Positions 8,770 through 18,232 are shown, counted from the first letter of the stretch. The stretch is 64,000 nucleotides of DNA from Hyphomicrobiaceae bacterium (GCA_025359185.1 JANYHF010000004.1:1-64000), one strand, 5' to 3'. A program made the numbers and translations. The notes: generated from the sequence alone by a model not told the origin.

Positions 8770-10293
8770 CTACATCGTCGCGCCGATCTGCCAGGGCACG
8801 AATTCGTTGTCGCCGTAGCCCAGTTCCTCGGACTTGGTGCGCTGCCCGGACGCGACTTTCAGCAGCAACTCGAAGATCTCTTTGCCCTTGTCCTCGACAG
8901 TCACGCCATCGAGAACGTCGCCGCAGTTGATGTCCATATCGTCCAGCATCTGCTGGTAGATGAAGGAGTTGGTCGCGAGCTTGAACGAGGGGGTGGGTTT
9001 GCAGCCATAGGCCGAGCCGCGGCCGGTGGTGAAGGCGAGGACGTTGGCGCCGCCTGCGACCTGGCCCGTTGCTGAGACCGGGTCATAGCCCGGCGTGTCC
9101 ATAAACACGAAGCCCTTGGCCGTCACCGGATCGGCGTAGTGGTAGACCTCCCGGAGCGTGGTCGAGCCGCCCTTGGCTGCGGCACCCAACGATTTTTCGA
9201 GGATCGTCGTGAGGCCGCCCAGCTTATTACCGGGTGACGGATTATTGTTCATTTCCATGCGGTTACGTTCCGTGTAGTCCTCCCACCAGTGGATGATGTC
9301 GACCAGTTTCTGGCCAATTTCGGGCGTGGCGGCGCGGCGCGTGAGCAGATGCTCGGCGCCGTAGATTTCTGGTGTCTCGGAGAGGATGGCAGTGCCGCCA
9401 TGGCGCACCAGGATGTCGGCAGCGCAGCCAAGCGCCGGATTGGCAGTGATGCCGGAATAACCATCTGAGCCGCCACATTGCAGGGCGAGCACTATTTCGG
9501 AGGCGGGCACCGTCTCGCGTTTGACCGCATTGACCTTGGGCAGCATCGCCCTCACCGCTTCGACGCCTGCCGCGACGGTCTTTCGAGTGCCGCCCGTCTC
9601 CTGAATGGTCATGGTACGGAACAAATCGCTTTCCACCACCCCATAGGCTTCCTTGAACTTTGGAATCTGGAAACCTTCGCAGCCTAGGCCGACCATGATC
9701 ACGCCGCCCATGTTTGGGTTGGTGGCGTAACCCCAAGTGGTCTTTTTAAGGGTGTCGAAAATCACGCCCCGGTAGTCGACGACGCAGCCGTTGGCCTGTT
9801 TCAAGGCGATGATGCCATCAATGTTGGGGTAATCGTTCAAGACTCCCGACCGCTCGATCTCCTTGACGATGAAGCCTGCGACCGTGGTCGAGCAATTGAC
9901 GCTGGTCAGCACGCCGACATAGTTGCGCGTGCCCACTTTGCCGTTTGACCGCCGGTAGCCTTCAAATGTTGCGCGTTCATGCACCGGCAAAACCGCCTCG
10001 GTCTTGGCATCCTGCGCAAAGGCATAGTCGTGTTCGATGGCGCCCATACCGGTATTGTGCTCATGCACCCAGTCGCCCGCTGCAATGGCCGTTTTGGCAA
10101 AACCAATGACCTGGCCGAATTTCAACACTGGCGCGCCTTCCCCGATGGCCGCAAAGGCCATCTTGTGGCCCTTGGGGACGCGCGCACGCGCTGTGAGGCC
10201 GGCAGCCGTTGATCCAACCTCGATCTGGTCGACGGCGACCACGACATTGTCGGCGGCATTCAGGCGGATGGTGCGTGGCGTAGCTTTGGTCAT
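8770..10293 (-). CDS. UxaA/GarD-family sugar-acid dehydratase
   Basis: A 507-residue protein of the altronate/galactarate dehydratase family. Residues about 1-95 form the SAF domain with DWVHEHNTGMG; the catalytic domain includes ANGCVVDYRGVIFDT, VGLGCEGFQIPKF and LALQCGGSDGYSGITANPAL, and ends with TTGRGSAYGCKPTPSFKLAT. Family members remove water from aldonic or aldaric acids to give 2-keto-3-deoxy acids using an iron or magnesium centre. Length matches UxaA/GarD. It is divergent from an aldo/keto reductase plus FucU gene, so L-fuconate or a similar aldonate is a plausible substrate. This is inference; altronate, galactarate and arabinonate remain possible. Confidence 0.9.
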   Translation of the reverse strand: MTKATPRTIRLNAADNVVVAVDQIEVGSTAAGLTARARVPKGHKMAFAAIGEGAPVLKFGQVIGFAKTAIAAGDWVHEHNTGMGAIEHDYAFAQDAKTEAVLPVHERATFEGYRRSNGKVGTRNYVGVLTSVNCSTTVAGFIVKEIERSGVLNDYPNIDGIIALKQANGCVVDYRGVIFDTLKKTTWGYATNPNMGGVIMVGLGCEGFQIPKFKEAYGVVESDLFRTMTIQETGGTRKTVAAGVEAVRAMLPKVNAVKRETVPASEIVLALQCGGSDGYSGITANPALGCAADILVRHGGTAILSETPEIYGAEHLLTRRAATPEIGQKLVDIIHWWEDYTERNRMEMNNNPSPGNKLGGLTTILEKSLGAAAKGGSTTLREVYHYADPVTAKGFVFMDTPGYDPVSATGQVAGGANVLAFTTGRGSAYGCKPTPSFKLATNSFIYQQMLDDMDINCGDVLDGVTVEDKGKEIFELLLKVASGQRTKSEELGYGDNEFVPWQIGATM

Positions 10294-10400
10294 CGTGGTT
10301 CCTTCGGCACGCTGGGCCTTTGCCCAGGGTGCAAATCCAAGGGTTGCAATTGCCTGGACCTATCCTAACATGCGGCGCCGCAAAAGGGACATGCACACAG
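10294..10400. promoter_or_regulatory. Divergent promoter region with palindrome TGCGGCGCCGCA
   Basis: This 107-base gap between the divergent dehydratase and aldo/keto reductase genes must carry promoters for both. A perfect 12-bp palindrome at 10371-10382 lies just before the reductase start and could be an operator. No regulator gene is adjacent, and no sharp -35/-10 pair was picked. Confidence 0.4.
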
Positions 10401-11435
10401 ATGCGCACGATCGATTTCAAGGCGCCGTCGGGCGCGATGCTGAAATTCACCGAATTGGGCTTTGGCTCGGCGCCGATTGGCAATCTGTTCGCGCCTCTGC
10501 CCGAAGCCCAGGCGCAGTCCACCTTGACCGCAGCCTGGGACGCCGGCATTCGCGCATATGACACCGCGCCGCTCTACGGTTTGGGCCTGGCCGAAACGCG
10601 CCTGAACAGTTTCTTTCGCGGCAAGCCCCGCAAGGACTTTGTGGTTTCGACCAAGGTTGGCCGCCTGCTGAAGGTGTGCCCGCCTGATCAGCGCACGGCA
10701 ATTGGCAAGTTCTTTGACACACCCTCCCGCCAGGAGGTCTTCGACTACAGCTATGATGGCGTGATGCGCTCGTTGGAGCATTCGCTGGAGCGGCTCGGCC
10801 TGGACCATGTGGATATTCTGCTGGTGCACGACATTGATATCTTCACCCATGGCTCTGCCGCCGTCCGCGATGCGCATGTCGCGACATTGATGGACAAAAA
10901 AGCGGGTGGATACAATGCCTTGACGAAATTGCGGGACGAAGGAGTCATCAAGGCCATCGGCGCGGGCGTGAACGAGACCCAGGTCTGCGAAATCCTCGCC
11001 AAACAGGGCGACTTCGATCTGTTCCTGTTGGCGGGCCGCTACACCCTGCTGGAGCAGGAGGCGCTGGCGACATTCCTGCCGCTATGTCAGCAGCGCGGCA
11101 TCGGTATTATTCTGGGTGGCGTTTACAACTCAGGTATCCTGGCCACCGGCGCCAAGCCTGGCGCGATGTATCAGTATGAAGTTGCCCCGCAGGCCATCAT
11201 GACCAAGGTCGCGGGCATCGAGGCGGTCTGTGCACAGCACGGCGTCAAATTGGTTGAGGCGGCGCTGCGTTTTCCGCTTGTGCATCCCTCCATCGTCACA
11301 GTCATTCCGGGCGCGATATCACCCGATCAGATCGCCTTGAATTCGCGCATTCTTGCAGCAAAAATCCCAGCGTCGCTTTGGGCGGACTTGAAGAGCAAGG
11401 GCTTCATCCGTGCCGACGCGCCCGTTCCAGCGTGA
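10401..11435 (+). CDS. Aldo/keto reductase, probable aldose 1-dehydrogenase
   Basis: A 344-residue TIM-barrel oxidoreductase. The AKR tetrad is visible: Asp54 and Tyr59 in YDTAPLYGLG, Lys85 in STKVGR, His143 in DILLVHDIDIF. The sequence is of the D-threo-aldose 1-dehydrogenase (L-fucose/L-galactose dehydrogenase) type, which oxidises the pyranose C1 to a lactone with NAD(P)+. The adjacent mutarotase and the UxaA-type and FAH-type genes fit a non-phosphorylating pathway from sugar to aldonate to keto-deoxy acid. The ATG at 10401 is preferred over a TTG at 10320 because homologues start with this segment and AAGGGA lies upstream. Confidence 0.88.
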   Translation: MRTIDFKAPSGAMLKFTELGFGSAPIGNLFAPLPEAQAQSTLTAAWDAGIRAYDTAPLYGLGLAETRLNSFFRGKPRKDFVVSTKVGRLLKVCPPDQRTAIGKFFDTPSRQEVFDYSYDGVMRSLEHSLERLGLDHVDILLVHDIDIFTHGSAAVRDAHVATLMDKKAGGYNALTKLRDEGVIKAIGAGVNETQVCEILAKQGDFDLFLLAGRYTLLEQEALATFLPLCQQRGIGIILGGVYNSGILATGAKPGAMYQYEVAPQAIMTKVAGIEAVCAQHGVKLVEAALRFPLVHPSIVTVIPGAISPDQIALNSRILAAKIPASLWADLKSKGFIRADAPVPA

Positions 11436-11473
11436 GCCTGTGCCCCAACAACGAGATTTGAGGAAGCGCTGTC

Positions 11474-11920
11474 ATGTTGAAGAATCTGAGCCCTGTGCTG
11501 GGGCCGGAGCTACTTTACACGCTCCGCGCCATGGGACATGGCGATGAGATCGCAATCGTCGATGGCAACTACCCTGCCGATAATGCGGGGCCAGCCAATG
11601 TCATTCGTGCCGATGGCAATAATAGCGTCCGTATGCTGGATGCGATCCTTTCTGTGCTGCCGCTGGACGACGCGGTTCCCGAGGCTGCATTCCGTCCAAG
11701 TGTCCCGGGCAATGTTGCTCATCTTGAGCCCGTGATGGAGGATCTTGCTCGCGTCATCGCCAAACATGAGCCGAGTATAAAACTCACCGCTTTGGAGCCT
11801 GCTGCATTCTACGCGCGGGTGCGAAAGGCTTATGCCGTCGTTGGGACCAGCGAGCGGCGGCTGTACGGCAACGTGATCTTGAGAAAGGGCGTCATCCGGC
11901 CCGGCGAAGGACCTGATTGA
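11474..11920 (+). CDS. fucU: RbsD/FucU-family mutarotase (L-fucose mutarotase type)
   Basis: A 148-residue protein of the RbsD/FucU fold, which speeds the exchange of sugar anomers so that the downstream enzyme gets its preferred form. The N-terminal signature is clear: LSPVLGPELLYTLRAMGHGD followed by EIAIVDGNYPA, with the active-site His in GHGDE. FucU members are about 140 residues, as here. It lies 38 bases after the aldo/keto reductase, with AGGAAG before the ATG, so both are probably one transcript. Fucose is the favoured substrate because of the dehydrogenase context, but other 6-deoxy sugars or pentoses are possible. Confidence 0.9.
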   Translation: MLKNLSPVLGPELLYTLRAMGHGDEIAIVDGNYPADNAGPANVIRADGNNSVRMLDAILSVLPLDDAVPEAAFRPSVPGNVAHLEPVMEDLARVIAKHEPSIKLTALEPAAFYARVRKAYAVVGTSERRLYGNVILRKGVIRPGEGPD

Positions 11921-12311
11921 GCCGAATCCAATCACGCTGGGCGACGCGCGACGGCATAATGCTGAAGGATTGACGTATCCCGCCTTCCGTTCAACGTTAT
12001 GCCCTTCACCGGTCGGTAAATCACAGGCCTGGGACGACTACAGTGCTTTCGCCAAGGACGCGAATGGCAAAGAGTTTGATGGCCAGAAGGTGTTCAGCTC
12101 GTGCATCGCCAAGGAGCGAGGCGCACAGTCTTGTTGGATGGTCACCTCAGTTGCCGGCGAGTTGACGCCGCGTGCATGGCGTTTTTCTTACGCAAAAAGT
12201 GACAATATCCACATTTTGTTAGTGTCATGTAAGGTCTTCGTTTACCTCCCCGAGGCAATCTGGCCGCTTGTTGGCGGCACCGCGCTGTCGGATTGCTTTG
12301 GTTTGTGACCC
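11921..12311. other. 391-base region upstream of the epimerase gene
   Basis: An open frame (11970-12308, TTG start) crosses it, but it has no good start and no family resemblance, so I do not call it a gene. The segment 12180-12245 is AT-rich for this genome and contains TGACA and TGTCA half-sites about 18 bases apart, so it is the likely promoter/operator area of the secreted epimerase. Confidence 0.4.
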
Positions 12312-14507
12312 ATGTCCGAGACGCCGGGAGCCACAGTCACCGTCGATGGCATTACCAGCCGTCCTGTCTATGCCTACAATCCGCCAGCGGCCTTTTTGTC
12401 AGGCGGTGGCTTGCCCGCTGGCACCCCCGTCTTCGATGTCACCAACTATGGTGCCGTGGCCAGCGCAATGGTCGACAACCGCGTTGCTATCCAAGCAACT
12501 GTCAGCGCCGCTTCGGCCGCTGGCGGTGGCGTGGTCTTTGTGCCGCCTGGCACCTATGGCGTCACCGGCAGTCCGACCTTGGGTGGCAACGGCGCTGTCT
12601 ACCTCGCGGACAATGTGTTCCTGATGGGGTCCGGCATGGGGCAGACCACCCTGCGCGTGATGGACGGATGGAACGGTCCGCTCACGGGCATCGTGCGTGC
12701 CTTACCAGGTATCGAAAAGCACAACTACGGCGTGTCCGATATCACGCTGGATGGTAACCGCAGCCACGTGACCGGCAAAGTCGATGCTTACTACTGCGGA
12801 GTGACGCCCAATAGTCCAAAATCTGATTATGACGTTTACGTTATGCGCGTCGAGGCCAAGGACTGCGGCGGCTATGGGTTCGACCCTCACGAGCGCACCA
12901 CCCGCCTCACCATCGAAGGCTGTGTTTCACATGGCAACGGGCTGGACGGCTTCGTTGCCGACAACATCATAGACGGCGTCTACAAGAACAATGTCGCCTA
13001 CGGCAACGACCGGCACGGCTTTAACGTCGTCACGTCCAGTAACGATATCTTGCTTCAGGGCAATGTCGCCCATGACAATGGTGGCAGTGGCGTTGTCGTG
13101 CAGCGTGGCAGCACCAATATTCCTTCGCCAACCAACATCAAGATTGACGGCGGCGAATCGTATAGCAACGCCAAAGACGGTGTGCTCATCCGGATGTCGG
13201 ACAATGTGCTCGTGACCGGTGTCGATATCCATGACAATGGTCAGAGTGGAGTGAACCTTAAGGGGTCCAGCCACGTCACCATCGATGGCAACACGCTGTC
13301 CTCGAACTCCACCTCCAAATCGGGAGGCTATTCGGATATTGTGATCCAGGATGAGGTCGACAGCACGGTCGCACACAAGACGTATACGGGGCAATACGAC
13401 GTCGTCAGCAACAACGTCATTGCGGCTGGCAGCAAGTCGCCGTCCTCTTACGGCGTCGAGGAAGTGGCGGGCGTGGTAGGCCATACCGAAGTCACCAGCA
13501 ATCAATTCAGCGGGCAGTCCAAAGGAACCGCGCTTTTGCTCAGCCCCGATAGCTTCGTGGCCAACAACGGCACTGCTGGCAACGACACCATCATCGGCAG
13601 CGACGCTCCCGACCGGATCTCAAGCGGTGCGGGCAACGACAGCGTCGATGGCGGCGCCGGTAACGACACTTTGGCCGGTGGCGATGGCAACGACACGCTC
13701 GCCGGCGGAGCCGGCAACGACATCATCTCCGGCGACGCCGGGACCAACGTTCTGTTTGGCGGCGACGGCCTCGATACCATCACGGCTGGTGCGGGTGGCG
13801 GCAGCATCGATGGCGGCGCTGGCAACGACGTGCTCTTGGGCGGCGCAGGCAACGATAGCATTCTTGGCGGCCTGGGCGACGACAGCATCACGGGCGGCGC
13901 GGGCCCCGACAGTCTCAGCGGTGGTGATGGTAACGACACCATCGTGGCTGGCGACGGTGGTGCACGGATCGATGGAGGCGCGGGGCTCGATACACTCATC
14001 GGCGGCGCGGATGCCGATACGATCACGGGCGGTGATGACGCAGATCGCCTGACGGGCGGTGCTGGTGCCGACCGGCTCTCCGGCAACGCAGGCGCCGATA
14101 AACTGTTTGGCGGCGAGGGCAACGACCTGTTGGCGGGGGGCACTGGCAATGACACGTTGGTGGGCGGCGCTGGCAACGACCGGCTGCTTGGCGCGGCGGG
14201 CGACGACCGCCTATTTGGTGGAGTTGGCAACGATACCCTTGCTGGCGGCTCAGGCCTCGACATCCTGACCGGCGGTGCTGGCGCCGATACCTTCATGATC
14301 GGCAAAGCGCCGGGCCGTGACATCATCAGGGATTTCGTTCACGGCACGGATCACCTGGAGTTTCACGCAACCGGCGCTCACAGTTTTCAGGACCTGCACC
14401 TGACCCAGTCCGGCACAAGCGTGCTGGTATCGTGGGGCAAGGACCAGATCGTACTGGCGCACGAGAGTGTGAGCGGGATCACGCAGAGCGATTTTGACTT
14501 CAGTTGA
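12312..14507 (+). CDS. Secreted mannuronan C5-epimerase (AlgE-type) with RTX repeats
   Basis: A 731-residue exoenzyme. Residues about 40-420 form a right-handed beta-helix like the A-module of Azotobacter AlgE proteins. YGFDPHE, NGLDGFVAD and GNDRHGFNVVTS match closely, with Tyr188, Asp191, His193, Asp217 and Arg234 at the same spacing as AlgE4 Tyr149, Asp152, His154, Asp178 and Arg195. Residues about 425-665 are roughly 25 glycine-rich nonapeptides of the GGxGxDxLx type that bind calcium. The C-terminus (about 670-731) resembles RTX type I export ends; there is no Sec signal. The enzyme would turn mannuronate into guluronate in alginate outside the cell. No alg synthesis or type I exporter genes are in the window. 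No clear ribosome site precedes the ATG. Confidence 0.9.
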   Translation: MSETPGATVTVDGITSRPVYAYNPPAAFLSGGGLPAGTPVFDVTNYGAVASAMVDNRVAIQATVSAASAAGGGVVFVPPGTYGVTGSPTLGGNGAVYLADNVFLMGSGMGQTTLRVMDGWNGPLTGIVRALPGIEKHNYGVSDITLDGNRSHVTGKVDAYYCGVTPNSPKSDYDVYVMRVEAKDCGGYGFDPHERTTRLTIEGCVSHGNGLDGFVADNIIDGVYKNNVAYGNDRHGFNVVTSSNDILLQGNVAHDNGGSGVVVQRGSTNIPSPTNIKIDGGESYSNAKDGVLIRMSDNVLVTGVDIHDNGQSGVNLKGSSHVTIDGNTLSSNSTSKSGGYSDIVIQDEVDSTVAHKTYTGQYDVVSNNVIAAGSKSPSSYGVEEVAGVVGHTEVTSNQFSGQSKGTALLLSPDSFVANNGTAGNDTIIGSDAPDRISSGAGNDSVDGGAGNDTLAGGDGNDTLAGGAGNDIISGDAGTNVLFGGDGLDTITAGAGGGSIDGGAGNDVLLGGAGNDSILGGLGDDSITGGAGPDSLSGGDGNDTIVAGDGGARIDGGAGLDTLIGGADADTITGGDDADRLTGGAGADRLSGNAGADKLFGGEGNDLLAGGTGNDTLVGGAGNDRLLGAAGDDRLFGGVGNDTLAGGSGLDILTGGAGADTFMIGKAPGRDIIRDFVHGTDHLEFHATGAHSFQDLHLTQSGTSVLVSWGKDQIVLAHESVSGITQSDFDFS

Positions 14508-14536
14508 ACCAGCAATTGATTAGCGCTGTGAGCAGA

Positions 14537-15136
14537 TCAATTCGCTGCGCCGTCCGCACTCAGCCGGGCGTTACACACGGCCTGCGTCAGCAGCCGCGCC
14601 GTCTTGTCGGCTTCAGCGGCGCTCGCCATGGGTGCACTGATGATGGCGACGCCCGTTCGCGACGGCATACCGACGGTGATGGTTGTCGACGACGCGTCCC
14701 GGGCAATCGGCAGCGCTGCGCCTTGGGTATCTTGCGACGTAGCCAGCAGAAGCTCAACGTCGCGCTGCTCAAGATCGGCGCCCGCAACAGCATAGACATT
14801 GGCTCCCGACGGCGCATAAAGCGCAACCGTCCAGTTGTCATCGCCGAGCGTCGCGTGAATGACGACAGGCCCCTTGTGCAAATCAAACCGGCAGACGGCA
14901 TAGCGGGTGTCGGGTGACAGAAAGGGCAGCGGCTGATAGGCGGCGGTCACTGGCGGCAGGACGGTCATGCTGTTGATTTGACCGATCCCCGCCAGGATCT
15001 GAATCCCGCGATGCGGCGTCACCTGGGTCACGGCCAGCACCGTCGCGATATGCAGGAATACGCCAGCCAGTACTGCGGCAGCCAGCCAAACCCATTTGAT
15101 CCGTAGGCTTCTTAGAAATCTGACAACGGGTCTCAT
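14537..15136 (-). CDS. DUF1254-type membrane-anchored protein
   Basis: A 199-residue protein with one N-terminal membrane segment (about residues 15-38) and a predicted periplasmic remainder. It resembles the DUF1254-type small partner commonly paired with DUF1214 proteins in rhizobia, with YAVCRFDLHKGPVVIHATL as the recognisable core. Its start overlaps the stop of the DUF1214 gene by four bases (ATGA), so the two are translationally coupled and likely form a complex. Function is unknown. Placement behind a penicillin-binding protein gene gives a loose link to the cell envelope. Confidence 0.7.
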   Translation of the reverse strand: MRPVVRFLRSLRIKWVWLAAAVLAGVFLHIATVLAVTQVTPHRGIQILAGIGQINSMTVLPPVTAAYQPLPFLSPDTRYAVCRFDLHKGPVVIHATLGDDNWTVALYAPSGANVYAVAGADLEQRDVELLLATSQDTQGAALPIARDASSTTITVGMPSRTGVAIISAPMASAAEADKTARLLTQAVCNARLSADGAAN

Positions 15137-15918
15137 CGGCAGCCGCCCTTGTCAATGCGAAACAACGGCTCGGCTGGCACGGGTCCTGTTGTCACGGCCG
15201 CTTTGGGCCGGCCGTAAACCGCCAGTACAAGCTGAATGCGGCTGGCACCCGCAACTCTCAGCCAATTGCCGGGCGACGTTGCCTGCGAGACCTTGATGTT
15301 GATGGCGCCCGATGGGCTAGGGAGCGCCGTGACCGAAGACAGGCTGGCGGGACCGGCGCCCTGATCCAGCAATTGGCCTTGCAGATCATAGGCGTTCAAG
15401 GTCCATCGCCGCGCTACCGGTTCCTGGCCGCTGAGCGTGTAATCACAATCCGCATACAGCGGTTCGCCGGCGCTATCGCGGCTGGCAGAAAAGTAGCGCG
15501 CCTGGGCGCCGTTCATTGGCAACCAGCCCGCCCAGGCAAAATGCGCCAGAGTATAGGGATCGGCATCGGCGGCCCCGGCCTTGGTCCAGCGTTGCCAAGC
15601 GCCATCAGTCTGCCGGGTGAGCTTGGAGCCGCTTTCGATCATAACCCACGCAGAGGGCAGGCCGATGGAGGCGGCAATGGCACAGTAGACCGCCACTTCG
15701 AAGGCGCGGCCAAACCAGCGGGCGGCAACACGGCGGCCGGCGCGCATAGCCAAGCTATCGAGCATCCTCAGTAAACGGATTGATGGGGATCGCCTTGGGG
15801 CGGGAATATGCGTCCGCACAATGGCTTGAAAGGCCGGCCGGGCGGGTGGCTTTTCAGCGCGCAGCAGCTCCGGCAAGGGAGCGGCTCTAAGATCCCGGAG
15901 CTTGCCGTTGCTGCTCAT
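15133..15918 (-). CDS. DUF1214 domain membrane protein
   Basis: A 261-residue protein with a cytoplasmic N-terminal tail of about 85 residues, a membrane segment (about 92-112) and a periplasmic DUF1214 domain whose hallmark segments RRWTLNAYDLQGQLLDQG and SQATSPGNWLRVAG are present. The cytoplasmic tail is longer than usual for the family. It starts two bases after the stop of the class A penicillin-binding protein and overlaps the next gene, so the three lie on one transcript. No enzymatic role is known for this domain. Confidence 0.78.
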   Translation of the reverse strand: MSSNGKLRDLRAAPLPELLRAEKPPARPAFQAIVRTHIPAPRRSPSIRLLRMLDSLAMRAGRRVAARWFGRAFEVAVYCAIAASIGLPSAWVMIESGSKLTRQTDGAWQRWTKAGAADADPYTLAHFAWAGWLPMNGAQARYFSASRDSAGEPLYADCDYTLSGQEPVARRWTLNAYDLQGQLLDQGAGPASLSSVTALPSPSGAINIKVSQATSPGNWLRVAGASRIQLVLAVYGRPKAAVTTGPVPAEPLFRIDKGGCR

Positions 15919-15920
15919 GG

Positions 15921-18134
15921 TCAGGGTGTCGCCTTGACCTCAGGGCCACCCTGGATCAGCGCTGCCGTGCTCGTGCCGGGTGGGTCAAGCTCAGCCTTGC
16001 GATCACCGCCAGGAACTGCCTTGGCCGCTTCGGCTCCGCTCTTGCGCATCAGATCCTCGACCTGTTTCAGCGCCGTACGCAGCGTATCGGGCATGGCCTG
16101 GCCGTCCTTCTTGCGGGCAGGCGACGGGTCGGCCTGCTGCGTTGCCGTCAGCTGCGCCATGGCAATTGCCTGGTTCGGATTGAGCGGCAGTCCAGGCAGT
16201 TGCGGAATGTCCGGGGACGTATGAATAGCCGTATTGAAATCCTTCCACATCGGCGCCGAACTGTGGCCGCCGTAGACTCCATGCATAGCGCGGTTGTCGT
16301 CATTGCCGATCCAGATGCCGGTCACATACTTCCCGGTCATGCCCATGAACCAGGCATCGCGGTGCGAAGAGGTGGTGCCGGTCTTGCCGATCGCCATGGT
16401 GAAATCGAGATCGGCGGATCTGGCCGTTCCGTCAGTGACCACCCGGCGCAGCATGACGTTCATCATGGCGATATGTTTGAGCTGGAATACCTGCTTGGGC
16501 GGTGGCTCATCGCGTTCGTGCGAGTAGATCAGCTCGCCCCTCGTATTGCGAATTTCGATGATGGCATAAGGATGCACGCTTTTGCCGCCGTTCATGAACG
16601 TCGCGTAGCCGCCGGTATGCTCCAACAGCGTCACTCCACCATCGCCAAGCGCCATGGTGCAGCTTTCAATCTGCGTCGAGACATTCAGCTTGGCCAGCGT
16701 CTCGTTGACCTTTTTGCGCGTCACCGCATCGGACAGCCGCACGGCGACATTGTTGGCCGAAACGGCGAGCGCGTAGGCGAGCGGCGGCTTGCCCACGGAC
16801 GCCGCGTCATTGCGCACAGGATGGCCGTTATGGCAGACATAGCCGCCATCAGAGACGCCTGTTTCCGGCGTGTACCCCAGTTCAGAAACGGCGGTGAGAT
16901 ATACATAGGGCTTCATCGAGGAGCCCGGCTGCCGCTTGGCCTGCGTCGCGCGGTTGAAACTGTTCTCGCCAAAGTCTACGCCGCCGGTCAGCGCGCGCAC
17001 GGCGCCGTCACCTTCCATGGACACCAGCGCTGATTGCTTGGCGCCCCAAATCTTACCTTCGTCGCGGATGGCGTTCTGGACCGTCGCATCGGCAATGCGC
17101 TGGAAATTGATATCGACTGTCACCTTAGCCGTCAGCACACTGCCTGCCCGGCCCGGCATGACACGCTGTACTTCTTCGAAAGCCCAATCCAGGAACCAGT
17201 CTGGACTGTCAGGCTGCGCATTGAGGACAGGGGTTGCGGGATGCAGCCGTGCATCGTGCACCTGGCTCTCGGTCATGTAACCGCTCTCAACAAGGTTCGA
17301 GAGCACATCGTCGGCACGCTTGCGGGCCGCCGCAAGGTTCGCGTGCGGAGCATATTTCGTCGGCGCCTTGAACAGACCCGCCAGCATCGCGGCCTCAGAC
17401 AATGTCACGGCACGGATCGATTTGCCGAAATAGAACTGCGCCGCCGCCTCGGCACCGAATGCACCGCCGCCCATATAGGCCCGTTCCAGATAGAGTTTGA
17501 GGATGTCGTGCTTGGAATAATGCGCCTCCAGCCAGGTCGCGAGGAAGGCCTCCTTGACCTTGCGCTGCAGCGATTTTTCCGAACTGAGGAAGACGTTTTT
17601 GGCCAGCTGCTGGGTCAGCGAACTGCCGCCCTGGCGCGAATCGGCCTGTCGCATATCTTCGATGATGGCGCGGGCGGTGCCGTAGAAATCAATGCCGTAA
17701 TGCTCAAAAAAGCGACGATCCTCCGTCGCCAGAAGAGCCTTGATGAAATGGTCCGGCATCTCCTCCAGCGGCACCGCGTCCGAACGCAAAATGCCGCGCT
17801 TTCCGATCTCGTTGCCTTCCTCATCCTGGAAGGTCACGGCGTATTTGCTATAGCCGAGCAGATCACCCCTGGCGATCACGTCGAAGGCCGGCTGGGCGAG
17901 GCCCACCATCAGCGCGAGGCTTATGGTGACAAGCGAAAAAACCTCTGACACCAGCTCGTTTCCAAGCCGCAAAACGCCTGACAAATTGAAGCGCTGATTG
18001 AACGCCGTGAGGTTGGCCCAGCGGTCCTTGACGGCCTCCCAGGAGCCGAACAGGGAGCTGTCGATCCACGAATCGATGCCCAGCCAATCGATTCTGGATT
18101 TGCGGCCGCCGGGTCTGAAAATCCAGTCGCTCAA
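15921..18134 (-). CDS. Class A penicillin-binding protein (PBP1A family)
   Basis: A 737-residue bifunctional peptidoglycan synthase. After an N-terminal cytoplasmic part and one membrane span (about 62-82) comes the GT51 transglycosylase with catalytic Glu138 in ATEDRRFFEHYG and the QGGSSLTQQLAKN box. The transpeptidase domain has all three motifs: Ser405 in SSMK, SAN at 459-461 and KTG at 584-586. It polymerises lipid II and cross-links the strands in the periplasm. The first 60 residues before the membrane span are longer than in E. coli PBP1A. The gene heads an operon with the DUF1214 and DUF1254 genes. Confidence 0.95.
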   Translation of the reverse strand: MSDWIFRPGGRKSRIDWLGIDSWIDSSLFGSWEAVKDRWANLTAFNQRFNLSGVLRLGNELVSEVFSLVTISLALMVGLAQPAFDVIARGDLLGYSKYAVTFQDEEGNEIGKRGILRSDAVPLEEMPDHFIKALLATEDRRFFEHYGIDFYGTARAIIEDMRQADSRQGGSSLTQQLAKNVFLSSEKSLQRKVKEAFLATWLEAHYSKHDILKLYLERAYMGGGAFGAEAAAQFYFGKSIRAVTLSEAAMLAGLFKAPTKYAPHANLAAARKRADDVLSNLVESGYMTESQVHDARLHPATPVLNAQPDSPDWFLDWAFEEVQRVMPGRAGSVLTAKVTVDINFQRIADATVQNAIRDEGKIWGAKQSALVSMEGDGAVRALTGGVDFGENSFNRATQAKRQPGSSMKPYVYLTAVSELGYTPETGVSDGGYVCHNGHPVRNDAASVGKPPLAYALAVSANNVAVRLSDAVTRKKVNETLAKLNVSTQIESCTMALGDGGVTLLEHTGGYATFMNGGKSVHPYAIIEIRNTRGELIYSHERDEPPPKQVFQLKHIAMMNVMLRRVVTDGTARSADLDFTMAIGKTGTTSSHRDAWFMGMTGKYVTGIWIGNDDNRAMHGVYGGHSSAPMWKDFNTAIHTSPDIPQLPGLPLNPNQAIAMAQLTATQQADPSPARKKDGQAMPDTLRTALKQVEDLMRKSGAEAAKAVPGGDRKAELDPPGTSTAALIQGGPEVKATP

Positions 18135-18232
18135 ACCAACCCCCGTCTGCTCACAGAGCCGCAGTTTAGGCCTATCGCGCCGCTTCTGCGGCTGCCACTA
18201 TGGCGGTCCCGGCAATCGCTCAGGCCCTTTCT

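Noticed and set aside
11970-12308. 112-residue ORF before the epimerase gene
   Set aside because: TTG start without ribosome site, no recognisable domain and an AT-rich promoter-like stretch within it.
13502-14326. 274-residue Pro/Ser-rich minus-strand ORF
   Set aside because: Antisense shadow of the repetitive RTX region; its repeats mirror the nonapeptide codons.
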